DNA of 64,000 bases from Ignavibacteriales bacterium (GCA_016707115.1 JADJIH010000020.1:50623-114622); one strand, 5' to 3'. Shown: positions 45,525-55,916, counted from the stretch's first letter. Notes: generated from the letters alone by a model not told the origin. A program made the numbers and translations.

Positions 45525-46922
45525 TTAATTCCCTGCAATCCTGTAATAAAGCATACCAAGCTTTGCCGCCAGAGATTTTGTTTTATAAACCAAAGTACTC
45601 TTGGATAAATATTTATTATTTAAGATCATTTTATTATAGTTAACTTCATTAGTTACTCTTCTAACTGCAAAATCATAATACTTTCGATTGTATGTCCTTT
45701 TAAATTCTCTATCGCGATCGGAATTACTATCCCAGTTGAAATTGTTTGTTTGCACTGCCTCAACTTCAGCAAACAGTTCAGTTCCCTTAATCGGATAAGC
45801 TACCGTTATTGTAAAATACTCCGGATTTGATTCTTTAAGATGTCTTATTGTTTCCTCGATATCATCTTCAGTTTCGCCGGGATAGCCAAGCATTATAAAG
45901 GTGCCCGCTTGTATTCCATTATTTTGTGTAAGCTTAATCATCTGTCTAACTTGATCAACATCAACTCGTCTATCCATCAGATCGATAACTTTTTGTGAGC
46001 CGCTTTCTGCACCAATCCAAACTCTAAAACAACCTGCATCTTTTAAGAGTTTTATAACCTCTTCATTCATCCTATCTGCGCGAGTAATACACTCAAATTT
46101 TATTTTTAGATTTCTTTGCTTCAATGTTTCATTAAATTCATTTAACCATTTATGAGAAATTGTAAACACATCATCAACAAACCATAAAGTATCTGGATTG
46201 TATTCTTTTTGTATAAGCTCAAGTTCATCACAAACATTTTCCGGCGATCTCCTTCTGTAACTTAGTCCATATACTGCGCGACTGCACCATTTACAAGTAT
46301 AAGGACATCCACGCATTGTGCTGATTGAAATAGCATTTTCTCCGTGTCTTTCTTTCCACGCATTCAGATAAAGCTGCAAATTTATTTTATCTCTGCCTGG
46401 AAAGGGGAGCGAATCAACTTCTTTAAGCTTTTCTCTTTCTGTTGTAAAAACTATTTCGTTGTTTTGATTTTTAAATCCAAGTCCTGGAATATTTTTAATA
46501 TCATCAATTCGTTTTTCATTTAGTGCAATCATTAATTCCAGTGATGTTTCTTCACCTTCACCGATTACAAGATAGTCTGCCCCAAAATTTAGGAAGTCAT
46601 TTGCATTATATCTTATTTCAGGTCCGCCCAAAACAATTTTTGCTTGATTAAGGTTTGATTTAATGAATTTAATTATTTCTAAAACATTCAACTTTGTCAT
46701 TAGATTTACATATATGGCAATCACATCAGGTTTAAACTCTAATAAATAGTCTCGCATCTTTTGCATAGTTGAAAAAGTAGTATCAAACACTTCGTTAGAA
46801 AATCCTTTGCGCTCGAGATAGGCAGAAACATATAGTATTCCTAAAGGAGCATACGGTTTCATAATGATCTTTTCTTTTGGATCATCATTTAGAAAATAAC
46901 CGTGTGTTAATAGGATTTTCAT
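45525..46922 (-). CDS. B12-binding-domain radical SAM enzyme
   Basis: This 465-residue protein has the N-terminal B12-binding-type domain (1-150; ILLTHGYFLNDDPKEK, PYAPLGILYVSAYLERKG, KIVLGGPEIRYN, DYLVIGEGEETSLELM). A radical SAM core follows with STMRGCPYTCKWCSRAVYG (about 203-221), LWFVDDVFTISHKWLNEF and FRVWIGAESGSQKVIDLMDR. GYPGETEDDIEETIRHL (about 350) is the typical end of the barrel. This is the BchE/P-methylase-like class B architecture. It starts inside the end of the upstream methyltransferase gene (38-base overlap) and stops three bases before the next start, so it is tightly coupled. Cobalamin use is inferred from fold similarity only. Confidence 0.9.
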   Translation of the reverse strand: MKILLTHGYFLNDDPKEKIIMKPYAPLGILYVSAYLERKGFSNEVFDTTFSTMQKMRDYLLEFKPDVIAIYVNLMTKLNVLEIIKFIKSNLNQAKIVLGGPEIRYNANDFLNFGADYLVIGEGEETSLELMIALNEKRIDDIKNIPGLGFKNQNNEIVFTTEREKLKEVDSLPFPGRDKINLQLYLNAWKERHGENAISISTMRGCPYTCKWCSRAVYGLSYRRRSPENVCDELELIQKEYNPDTLWFVDDVFTISHKWLNEFNETLKQRNLKIKFECITRADRMNEEVIKLLKDAGCFRVWIGAESGSQKVIDLMDRRVDVDQVRQMIKLTQNNGIQAGTFIMLGYPGETEDDIEETIRHLKESNPEYFTITVAYPIKGTELFAEVEAVQTNNFNWDSNSDRDREFKRTYNRKYYDFAVRRVTNEVNYNKMILNNKYLSKSTLVYKTKSLAAKLGMLYYRIAGN

Positions 46923-47712
46923 TTTTAATTCTCAAGTCGATTAAATAATGATCTGAAATAGAAGCAGAAAACAAATTATTACCAAAAAAATTTTCAGTAC
47001 CATTCAATAACTGCAGCGTATTTAGTTTCTTTTCAAAAAAATTATTCAAGTAAGATGGTGGTATTGTCAGCCCAACACCTAAAACTTTATTAATATTAAA
47101 TTCATTTTTAAAGTATTCCCAAAATCTGTTGGGATTATAGTAGTATGTTTTAACGAAAGCGTTGTCAACATTTACAATCTGCATCATTTTCCTTCTAAAA
47201 ATTTCTTTGAACTTAAACTTTGAAAGAAAATATAATGACTCGGTCATACAAAAATCCGGCATAACAACAGCAACAAATCGTCCGGTGGAAGTTAGTAAGT
47301 TTTTTAACCTTTGAGATAGAACGGTTAACTCATTATCAGGTAAACAATTTAATCCGCCAAAGTTAGAAAATACCAGATCAAATCTATTGGGAAAACTTGC
47401 TTTGTTAATTTCATTTATATCTAATTGCTCAACTGTTATTTTATCTGATAGATTAAATTGTTCTACTTTCAAACGGCCAACCTCAACCATCTTTTCAGAA
47501 ATGTCTGTTGCCCAAACTTTATGTCCTTTTTGTGCAAACCATATAGCATCTTCACCTGTTCCGCAATTTAACTCAAGTATATTTAAGGAATTGTTTGGCA
47601 GGATAGAATTTAAATAATTCCAAACGCGTGCCCTTTGTAGTTTACCTATTTCAGTATTTGTAAAAGTGTTATCATAGTTCTGTGCTGCCGAATCAAACAA
47701 TGCAGAAGTCAT
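46885..47712 (-). CDS. Class I SAM-dependent methyltransferase
   Basis: This 275-residue methyltransferase has FDSAAQNYDNTFTNTEIGKL at its N-terminus, as in UbiE/biotin-synthesis-like methyltransferases. Motif I is LNILELNCGTGEDAIWFAQK (about 39-58), motif II VWATDISEKMVEVG and motif III FDLVFSNFGGLNCLPD (about 113). The C-terminal part is a substrate lid with an YYYNPNRFWEYFKNEF segment. It overlaps both neighbours: four bases with the upstream radical SAM gene and 38 bases with the downstream one. This marks the three as a translationally coupled core. Confidence 0.88.
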   Translation of the reverse strand: MTSALFDSAAQNYDNTFTNTEIGKLQRARVWNYLNSILPNNSLNILELNCGTGEDAIWFAQKGHKVWATDISEKMVEVGRLKVEQFNLSDKITVEQLDINEINKASFPNRFDLVFSNFGGLNCLPDNELTVLSQRLKNLLTSTGRFVAVVMPDFCMTESLYFLSKFKFKEIFRRKMMQIVNVDNAFVKTYYYNPNRFWEYFKNEFNINKVLGVGLTIPPSYLNNFFEKKLNTLQLLNGTENFFGNNLFSASISDHYLIDLRIKNENPINTRLFSK

Positions 47713-49172
47713 CCTGCTTTTTCCAATCTCTTTAGATAAATTGAATCTACTAATGAAGAAGGAATGTAATAGAAAGTTAACAATGCTGCGCGGAGTTTTT
47801 TAAAATTCATTGTAAGCGGATTTAGCAAAATATTTTTTATAGATGTCAATCCAACTTTTTTCCTATAAACTTTATGAACATATCGATGTAGTCTTTTATA
47901 ATAAGCAGGCGGAAACGTGTTTCTGAACATTAGTGCAAGTTCATCAGAATCTGCCCAGTTAGATTTTGTTTTTAACTGATCTTTTACGTTTTCATAAAAC
48001 TTTGTACCGGGCAGGGGATAGGAAACTGAAATACCAATCTCATCAGGCATTAAATTCAAAACCATTTCAACTGTTTTGTTTATATCCTCTTTCGTTTCAC
48101 CCGGATAACCGAATTGTAGAAAGAATGCAACACGAATATTATTTTTCTTTAACAATTTAGTTGCTTTATTAATTTCTTCAATAGTTGTTCCTTTGTCCAT
48201 TGTATCAAGAATCTTTTGTGAACCTGATTCAGCTCCAACCCAAACGGTTTCTGCTCCTGATTGTGCAAGCGCTTCAATTGTATCTTCCTTCAAAAGTAAA
48301 TCTACACGTGATTGAATTTTATATTTAAATTTTAATCCATTCGCCTTTACTAAATCTCGAAATTCCTGAACCCAGCCAGGCTTTAAACCAAAAAATATCA
48401 TCACACATCCAAAATGATTAACACCAAAAGATTTTTGTAGAAAAGTAATTTCATCAATAACATTTTTAGGAGAACGCACATTGTAACGATTTCCATAAAT
48501 CGGTTTTGCACACCAGTTGCATTTGAATGGACAACCACGCGTGGTTGCTATGTTTAGAGAAAAATACTTATTGTGTGTTAACCAGATATCACGATAGTCA
48601 TCAATGTTTACTAAATCCCAAGCCGGTAACGGAAGTGTATCGAGTTCTTTCAATATCTGTCTTGGAGATGTCTTTATTGTCTTACCATCTTTTCTAAACG
48701 CAAGCCCATCAATACTTTCAAAATCATTTTCATTTTTATCAAGCTTGTTGATCAATTCTTTAAGGGTAATTTCTCCTTCGCCAATGATAACAAAATCAAC
48801 ATTGCGGTCTAAGTATTTTTCATAATGATCAGCAGCATCCGAACTTGATTCTATAACTATAATTCCATTTTGTTTTGCAATCTCAGCAATGCGAAAAGCT
48901 GCTTCACGCATATTTGTTAAACACATTTTGGTTAGATAATTAAATCCATCATCATAGATAACTAAATAATCAGGCTTATCTTTTTTAATTACCGGGATTA
49001 TTAATTCGGGTGAATTAATTAGTGCAGTATCAAATAAAGAAACATTGTATCCCTCATTGCGCATAACTGCAGCAGCGTAAATTGTTCCTAGCGGAGGATA
49101 CGGCTGATGAGTATTCCATTGTTTGTGGTCAAATTGATAAAAGTATGAGTGTGTGAAAAGAATATTTTTCAT
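47709..49172 (-). CDS. B12-binding-domain radical SAM enzyme
   Basis: This 487-residue paralogue of the 45.5 kb enzyme has a B12-binding-type domain (1-165; NILFTHSYFYQFDHKQ, PYPPLGTIYAAAVMRNEGYN, VDFVIIGEGEITLKEL). The radical SAM core has TTRGCPFKCNWCAKPIYG (about 210-227), FGCVMIFFGLKPGW, TVWVGAESGSQKILDTMDKG and FFLQFGYPGETKEDINKTVE. The two paralogues share layout and the phrase AESGSQKxxDxMD, so they arose by duplication and may act on successive carbons. There is no DxHxxG motif. It begins one base after the end of the nucleotidyltransferase-family gene and overlaps the next methyltransferase gene by four bases. Confidence 0.9.
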   Translation of the reverse strand: MKNILFTHSYFYQFDHKQWNTHQPYPPLGTIYAAAVMRNEGYNVSLFDTALINSPELIIPVIKKDKPDYLVIYDDGFNYLTKMCLTNMREAAFRIAEIAKQNGIIVIESSSDAADHYEKYLDRNVDFVIIGEGEITLKELINKLDKNENDFESIDGLAFRKDGKTIKTSPRQILKELDTLPLPAWDLVNIDDYRDIWLTHNKYFSLNIATTRGCPFKCNWCAKPIYGNRYNVRSPKNVIDEITFLQKSFGVNHFGCVMIFFGLKPGWVQEFRDLVKANGLKFKYKIQSRVDLLLKEDTIEALAQSGAETVWVGAESGSQKILDTMDKGTTIEEINKATKLLKKNNIRVAFFLQFGYPGETKEDINKTVEMVLNLMPDEIGISVSYPLPGTKFYENVKDQLKTKSNWADSDELALMFRNTFPPAYYKRLHRYVHKVYRKKVGLTSIKNILLNPLTMNFKKLRAALLTFYYIPSSLVDSIYLKRLEKAG

Positions 49173-49173
49173 T

Positions 49174-49762
49174 TCATTCTAAAGAAATGTTATAATTATT
49201 TTCAAAAGTTCTTAGTTTATCATTGAAAGCTTCAAGAACTCGCTTTTGAAAAAATTTAGGATGATGTTTTGATTCACGCTTTGATGTTTTAAATGCAACT
49301 CTAAAATCATTTTTATTGTAATTGTGATATTCTTTTGATTTGATTTTTCAAAAAGATTCATTGCAAAATCATCAAGCTTATCACCAAAAGAATTGCTGAG
49401 TATTTTTTCAAACGTCTTTTGTATTAAACTATTCTTATTGTTAGAAATTATATTGTTGTCTCTTTTAGGAAAATTGGGATAGAAATCTCTAATCCAGGAA
49501 TTCTTTTGTAAAGTTCATTTGAAATCAAGATATCATTGTTTCGTAATAAATAGAATTTATTTTTTTTATAGACTAATCCTTTATCACTTAAAATTTCAAT
49601 CTCATCCAAAACGTCCATATTAGAAACAGAGTTTGTTCCAAGGTTTTGATAAATCTCTTCAGCTGTTAACGGATATTCAAAAATATCATAGTAAGCCAAA
49701 GTTTTTATGATACTTTTGCCAAGATTTGAAATAGTTTTGCTCTTATCAGAAACTGAATTCAT
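49174..49762 (-). pseudogene. Nucleotidyltransferase-family protein with the catalytic middle missing
   Basis: The N-terminal 90 residues are a winged-helix-like module (IIKTLAYYDIFEYPLTAEEI, LDEIEILSDKGLVYKKNKFY). In a Bacteroidota family I recall, this module precedes a nucleotidyltransferase domain. After a frame change near 49490-49510 the text jumps to RDFYPNFPKRDNNIISNNKN, then FGDKLDDFAMNLFEKSNQ. After another shift near 49330 comes SKRESKHHPKFFQKRVLEAF and the stop at 49174. These match the C-terminal third of the same family, so roughly 150 residues with the catalytic DxD region appear to be deleted. Whether this is a real deletion or a collapsed assembly cannot be told. It would be the first gene of the radical SAM operon. 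Confidence 0.6.
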
Positions 49763-49905
49763 AAAAAAGTAAAGTTGGTTATTACATATTGAAGTTAATT
49801 AATTCGCACTGACTTCTCAAGTAGTGTTTAACTTGATAAAATAGTGACACTGTTAATTGATGCGAAATATTTCTTTCTCTATTTTTTGTTAACTTAAAAT
49901 TAAAA

Positions 49906-51678
49906 ATGAATAAGCACAAAACACAGAATAATTACGATTGGCTTGTTGGGCTGATACTCGTTTCTCCTATTGTTTTTTCAACAAAACTTTTTAGAGATGG
50001 ATAATCTCCAAAAGCTCGTCCTATTTATATTAGTAATTCCGGCTTTTTTATATCTCAATAAGATTAAAGTAAATCAGGAAGCAATTTCAGTCAACAGAAC
50101 TTTGTTTATTTCTCTTTTACTTTTTCCATTTACGTTTTTTACTTCGTTCTTAAATGGTTCATCCGGAATGCTGCTTTTACAGTTAACCTATCTTCTTCCA
50201 TCAGTATTTATACTAATTTTTACTTTATACACGTTAAATAAAATCGGCGAAGAAAATTTTTTTAAGATTATTTCCTTTTCTGTTGTTATTGTTTCCACAC
50301 TTTTTAGTTTTATTGGATTATTGCAGGTAATGAGTATAGAGTTGATACCGCTGCCGCAGATTATTATTCCAGGCTCCACAATTGGGCATAGAGGTTTTGC
50401 TGCTGAGTATTTGCTTCCAGCAATTCCATTTTTACTGATATTAAAAAACTATATTAAGAAAGATTATACTCCGCTTTTGCTATTTGCTGGTGTAGTTAAC
50501 TTATCCTTTTATTTTTTACACGCAGCAGATCTGCTCTGGGGCTTTCAATATTAATTTTGATAGTCTTGTCTGTTTATATCATCCTAAAGAAAGACCATAA
50601 GGATAAAATTAAAACTCTGGTTCCAATTATTGGGGTTTATATAATTGCATTTTTGCTTTCACTAATCCCGCCGGTAAAAGTGAACGTGCAGACTTTGGTG
50701 CTAATGTAACAAGTGTTGTCGATACAGAAAACCGAAGCAATAAAATGCGAATGAATTTTGGGATGCTTCGATACAGATGATTAAAGAAAATCCAATTACT
50801 GGTGTTGGATTGCAAAAGTGGAGCTGCATATATCCCAAATATTTTGGAAATGAATTTGTTGACAGCCAGATTTACTTTATTCATTCAATACACTCGCATA
50901 ATGATTTTCTGGAGTTGTTTGCTGAAAATGGATTTGCGGCACCGTTAGTTTATATAACAATAATCTTGCTAATTATTTATAATCTTTACAAAAAAAGTAA
51001 ATCGAATGAGAACTATTTTTTTATATTACTTTCTGCATTTGCAACAATTGGATTCTCACTCATAGCATTTCCAATGAGTAAATTGTCATCGTACTTTCTA
51101 TTCGCTATAGCAGGCGGATTAGCTTTATCATCTATTAATGAAAAGTGGAAGTTATTAAGTTTTCTGCCACACAAATCTCTTATGTTCTCATCGTTCTTTT
51201 CGTTTTAGGAATTTTTACCTCATTCACGAGATTAAACTCTGAATTAAGTTACATCAAAGCGTTAGAATATAAAATTGGGGGTGATTATGAAAATATGGTT
51301 AAAGAACTCGCAACAGTTAGTAATGTTCTATATCCTTATGATGTTACAAAGCAGCCAGTTGAATATTATACTTCAATGGGATATTATCGGCTAAGAAATT
51401 TAGATGAAGCTTTAACTCACTCTTTAAATGCTGAAAGAATTTCGCCATATAATCCCTTAGTTCTACATAATACTGCTGGGATATATCAATCATCAAAAAA
51501 ATATGATAAAGCAACATCTTATTACCGTAGAATGCAAAAACTATTTCCAAACTACATAGATCCACAAATAAATTTATTGATTATATACTCTGAAACTTTG
51601 CCTTTTGAAAAAAGTAAAGAGCTATTTGATGAGTTAATTAAAAAAGATTCACTTAATCCGCGTTTTAAGTCCATTTAA
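49906..51678 (+). pseudogene. O-antigen ligase/polymerase-like membrane protein with TPR tail, several frameshifts
   Basis: Stitched frames give one protein of about 590 residues. It has many membrane helices (LVGLILVSPIVFST, LLFPFTFFTSFLNG, LLLQLTYLLPSVFILIFTLY), then GHRGFAAEYLLPAIPFLLIL and ENPITGVGLQKWSCIYPKYF, with HSHNDFLELFAENGFAAPLV. The last is the periplasmic-loop signature of the Wzy_C/O-antigen ligase family. A C-terminal TPR part follows (YYRLRNLDEALTHSLNAERI, LHNTAGIYQSSKKYDKATSY). Shifts lie near 49990, 50545, 50690, 50770 and 51180. It would join or polymerise surface glycans at the outer face of the inner membrane. It diverges from the radical SAM operon across 143 bases. Confidence 0.78.
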
Positions 51679-51783
51679 AATAAAATATTCTGATAAGTTT
51701 TAATTAGAAAACAGATTTCCTTTCCTTATTTTTAATCATTAAAAATTTTGAAATTTCCATCCTGATATAGAAAGAGAGGAATA

Positions 51784-53404
51784 ATGGAAAAGCTTTTATT
51801 ACTTGGCGCAGAAGCTATCGCACAAGGCGCAATAGACGGCGGAATGTCCGGCGTTTATGCATATCCCGGCACCCCTTCCACAGAAATAACCGAGTACGTT
51901 CAACACAATAAAGTTGCAATTGAAAGAAAACTACACAGCCAATGGTCTGCAAATGAAAAAACAGCAATGGAAGCTGGACTTGGAATGAGTTATGCCGGCA
52001 AACGAGCAATGGTTTGTATGAAGCATGTTGGTTTAAATGTTGCTGCCGATGCTTTTATCAACTCAGCAATAACCGGAGTTAATGGCGGATTAATTGTTGC
52101 AGTTGCAGATGATCCATCAATGCACTCATCACAAAATGAACAGGATTCTCGTTTCTTTGGCAAGTTTGCAATGATTCCAATTTTTGAACCTGCAAGCCAG
52201 CAGGAAGCTTATGATATGACTTACGAAGGCATTTGAACTTTCTGAAAAATTGAAAATCCCGATTATGATGCGCATAACAACACGACTTTCACATTCGCGC
52301 GCAGGAATTGAAACTCGTCCATTGAAACAAGAGAATAAATTAAAATATCCAGAAGACCCGATTCAATTTGTTCTTCTCCCATCTAACGCAAGAAAAAGAT
52401 ATAAAGGTTTATTGAGTTTGCAATCACTTATGGAGCAGGAATCTGAAAGATCATCTTTCAATACATATTATCCTGCAAGAAATAAATCACTCGGAATAAT
52501 TGCGTGTGGAATTGCTTTTAATTATTTAATGGAAAATTATCCTGAAAGAAAATTTCCACATCCAGTTTTACAGCTTGGTCAATATCCGCTTCCTTTTTCT
52601 AAGGTTGAAAAGATTGTTAATGAGTGTGAGCAGGTTTTAATTCTTGAAGATGGATATCCGCTTGTTGAAGAAATGTTAAAAGGATATTTAGATAAGAACA
52701 GCAAGATTAAGGGGAGATTAGATGGAACAATTCCACGTGATGGTGAATTGAATCCTGATATTGTTGCAAAAGCTTTAGGCAAAGAAGTAAAATTTGGAAT
52801 GAAAGTTCCTGATATCGTTGCAAATCGTCCGCCGGAACTATGTGCGGGCTGCAGCCACAGAGATATTTATAATGCACTTAACGAAACGATGAAAGAATTC
52901 GGCAAGCAAAAAGTTTTTTCTGATATCGGATGCTACACGCTTGGTGCACTTCCTCCGTGGAATTCAATTAATTCCTGTGTGGATATGGGCGCATCAATTA
53001 CAATGGCTAAAGGTGCTGCCGATGCCGGAGTTCATCCATCAATAGCTGTTATTGGTGATTCAACTTTTACACACAGCGGAATGACAGCCTTGCTTGATTG
53101 TGTTTATGAAAATACTCCGGTTACAGTTATTATTTCTGATAACGGAACAACAGGAATGACAGGCGGACAAGCTTCACACGCAACAGGCAGGTTGGAAGAA
53201 ATTTGTATTGGTCTTGGTGTAAAACCAGAACACGTTAGAGTTTTAACTCCATTACCAAAATACCACGATGAAATGGTAAATGTTCTTCGAGAAGAAATGT
53301 TGTATGAAGGAGTTTCAGTTGTTATACCAAGAAGAGAGTGTATTCAGACATTGGGCAGGATTAAGAAGGAAGTAAAAGTTAAGGTGGAAGAGGTTGTAAA
53401 ATGA
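51784..53404 (+). CDS. iorA: Indolepyruvate:ferredoxin oxidoreductase alpha subunit, ferredoxin domain absent, one frameshift
   Basis: This TPP-dependent enzyme oxidises aryl-2-oxoacids from aromatic amino acids (or similar 2-oxoacids) to acyl-CoA. It has about 539 residues. The N-terminal half has GVYAYPGTPSTEITEYV (about 23-39), MKHVGLNVAADAFINSA and ADDPSMHSSQNEQDSR. The TPP domain has ELCAGCSHRDIYNAL, FSDIGCYTLGALPPW, MGASITMAKGAADAG and VIGDSTFTHSGM. The frame breaks at GG (52228-52229; one G too many); correction reads TYEAFELSEKLKIPIM. The usual C-terminal two-[4Fe-4S] ferredoxin domain of IorA (about 60-90 residues) is missing: the stop overlaps the iorB ATG (ATGA). AGAGAGGA lies before the start. 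Confidence 0.88.
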
Positions 53405-53960
53405 AATCTGATATAATTCTCTCAGGTGTAGGCGGACAAGGAATTCTTTCAATTGCTGCGGTTGTTGGAATGGCAGCTTTAGAAAATCATCTTTACTTAA
53501 AACAGGCAGAAGTACATGGAATGAGTCAGCGCGGCGGTGCTGTACAATCTCATCTTAGAATCTCTGAAAGAGAAATTGCAGGAGTGATTTGATTCCGGAA
53601 GGAAGAGCGGATATAATAATTTCTGTTGAACCTATGGAATCATTACGCTACCTGCCGTGGCTCTCAGAAAGCGGCTGGTTGGTAACAAACACAACTCCGT
53701 TTGTTAACATAACAGATTACCCAGATATGAAAGATCTGCTTGCTGAAATTGAAAAACTTCCCCATCACATTGCAATAAATGCTGATGAAATTGCAAGACA
53801 GGTTAAATCTCCACGATCATCAAATATGGTAATGCTTGGTGCTGCTTCTCCATTTTTAGATATTCCATATCAATCACTTGAAAATGGAATAAAGAAAAAT
53901 CTTTGAAAGAAAAGGGGAGAAGATTAAAATAGTTTTTCAACTTAACATAGATGCACTAAG
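53401..53960 (+). CDS. iorB: Indolepyruvate:ferredoxin oxidoreductase beta subunit, two frameshifts
   Basis: This is the small subunit of the IorAB complex. It has about 190 residues, starting at the ATG that overlaps the iorA stop. The N-terminal motif is IILSGVGGQGILSIAAVVG (5-23), then EVHGMSQRGGAVQSHLRIS (about 40-58) and RADIIISVEPMESLRYLPWL. LGAASPFLDIPYQSLENGI is near the end. A base is lost near 53588 and one A gained near 53897. Past the second shift the reading KKIFERKGEKI to LNIDALR matches the family's C-terminus, so the gene ends near 53960, not at 53906. The exact stop is unclear because the next gene's homology begins immediately. Confidence 0.85.
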
Positions 53961-53965
53961 GGGGA

Positions 53966-54328
53966 GGTGTAATTGGTCTTGCAATTAAGGTTCATAAAAA
54001 CTTGGGTCCCGGGTTGTTGAAGTCCTCATAAAAAATTATGAAGCAGGCCTTTACGTTGAAAAAGAGAAACCAATGCCATTAATCTATGAGGAAGTAAAAC
54101 TGGATATTGGTTATCGGTTGGATATTCTTGTTGAAAATAAATTAGTTATTGAAATAAAATCTGTTGAAGTTCTTAACGAAGTACATCTCGCTCAAATATT
54201 AACATATTTAAAGCTAAGCAATTCTAAACTCGGCTTGTTAATTAATTCTATGTTAAACTTCTAAAGATGGTATTAAAAGGTTATTCTTTGAGTTCTTTGC
54301 GGAAAAACTTTGTGCTCTTTGTGGTTAA
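53966..54328 (+). pseudogene. GxxExxY-type nuclease-fold protein, start and middle damaged
   Basis: The frames read GVIGLAIKVHKNLGPGLLE, then after a gap EAGLYVEKEKPMPLIYEEVK, LDIGYRLDILVENKLVIEIK, SVEVLNEVHLAQILTYLKLS, NSKLGLLIN and a final FFEFFAEKLCALCG. This is the GxxExxY family (PD-(D/E)xK-like fold; acidic core D in YRLDILVENKLVIEIK). The family's name motif GPGLLExxYExxL is cut: about eight residues between GLLE and EAGLY are missing, and no start codon is evident. The role of the family is not established. It lies directly after iorB in the same direction. Confidence 0.65.
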
Positions 54329-54362
54329 ATGTCTTTTCCACAAAGAGCACTAAAATTAAACA

Positions 54363-55752
54363 CTAACTCTTAGCCCAGGACTCCACGTCATCAACTTCTT
54401 TTGGGATTGGACGACCGAGAACTTTGTATCCGTTTTGTGTTACAAGAATATTATCTTCGATTCTAATTCCACCGAAATCACGATACTCTTCAACCTTATC
54501 ATAATTAATAAAGTTTTTAAAACTTCTTCTTGGCTTTCCATTGATCGATGAGTTCAGGAATTAAAATAAATCCCAGGTTCGCAGGTAAAAACGAATCCTA
54601 GCTTTAGTTCTTTTGCCAATCTTAAGTACGCTAATCCAAATTGATCGCTGCGTTTTGTTTTTTCATCGTAACCAACATACGCTTCTCCAAGATTTTCCAT
54701 ATCGTGTACGTCAAGTCCCATCATATGTCCTAATCCATGTGGAAAGAAAAGTGCGTGTGCCCCGGCTTTTAACAGCAGCATTTAAATCACCTTTCATAAT
54801 TCCTATTTGCGATAAACCGGCAGCAATAATTTTAGCAGCAGTTAAATGTACATCGGAGTGTTTAACTCCTGGTTTAATCATATTGATCGCATTCTTTTGT
54901 GCTGTAAGAACAATCTCATAAATTTTCTCGCTGTCTGAAAGAAAATTTTCCACCAACTTGGGGAGTTGTACGAGTAATATCACTTGCATAATGAAGAAGA
55001 GATTCAGCACCAGCATCACAAACAAGAAGATCACCTTCCTTAAAACGTTTCCATGTTAATGATTATGAAGTGTTTGTCCGTTTTAGAAACGATTGCTCCA
55101 AACAAAACTCCGCTCCCGAGAGATAAAGCGATTCCTTCAATTACTCCAGCTATGTCACGTTCAATAACACCAAAGGTTTTGCCATACGCATTGCAGTTTG
55201 TACAGTTGATAAGCCAATTTCCATAACGCACACTCAATCTCTGCAACTTCTTCTTCCTTTTAACTGAGCGTTGAGCAACAACGGACACAATTAATTTTAG
55301 AAAATTTACTTTTAAGTTTATATGGATTCTCATCCTTAGTCTGCAAGTTTAAGTGTTTGATCACCGCGGTAAGTTGGCAAAAGTGAATTTTAATTTGCTT
55401 GCTTATTTTGATTTAAGATATTTTTCAGAGTATCTATGGATGCAGTTTGTGCAACACCTATTTGCTCTGCAAGTTGTGCAAGACTTGGCTGTGGACCCAT
55501 CCATACAATATCTTCAACACTAAACTCATGACTAAACAGAATTTCTTTGTTTTCATCAACGTCAATAATTCCAACCATATTTGGTAAATCGAGTCCAAAG
55601 TAGTAAAGAAACGAGCTATCTTGTCTGAAAGTATAAGTATTGCCGGGATAGTTCATTCAGATTAATCGTTACCTAGAAATAATATAACTCCTGTTTTGGA
55701 ATTTTTTCTTTAACTCAGTTCTGCGATCCACATAAACTTGTTTATCAAACAT
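54363..55752 (-). pseudogene. Aminopeptidase P (M24B, Xaa-Pro aminopeptidase), several frameshifts
   Basis: Stitched frames give a protein of about 460 residues starting MFDKQVYVDRRTELKKKF at 55752 and ending EVDDVESWAKS at 54363. The N-terminal domain has MNYPGNTYTFRQDSSFLYYF and NMVGIIDVDENKEILFSH. The catalytic domain shows all metal-ligand motifs: CDAGAESLLHYASDITRT (two Asp), FPHGLGHMMGLDVHDMEN (His), FTCEPGIYF (Glu) and GIRIEDNILVTQNGYKVLG (Glu). The enzyme releases N-terminal residues before proline and uses two Mn ions. Shifts lie near 55680, 55350, 55230, 55050, 54975, 54780 and 54560. The intact catalytic set argues for sequence errors over decay. Confidence 0.82.
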
Positions 55753-55916
55753 AAATGCTCCTTAAAAGAATTAGAATTATTAATCTGGCGTAAAATTATG
55801 GAATAAATGAATGGATTTCCATAAGAGAAAAAAAATGGTATGCGGATTATTCTTATTTGTTATTATAAGCTTTGATTGAAAATATCATAACAAATTCAGG
55901 AAATCAGTGAGCTGTT

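Noticed and set aside
52250..53404. The second half of iorA as an independent TPP enzyme gene
   Set aside because: Removing one G at 52228-52229 joins it in frame to the first half with continuous family sequence, so it is one gene.
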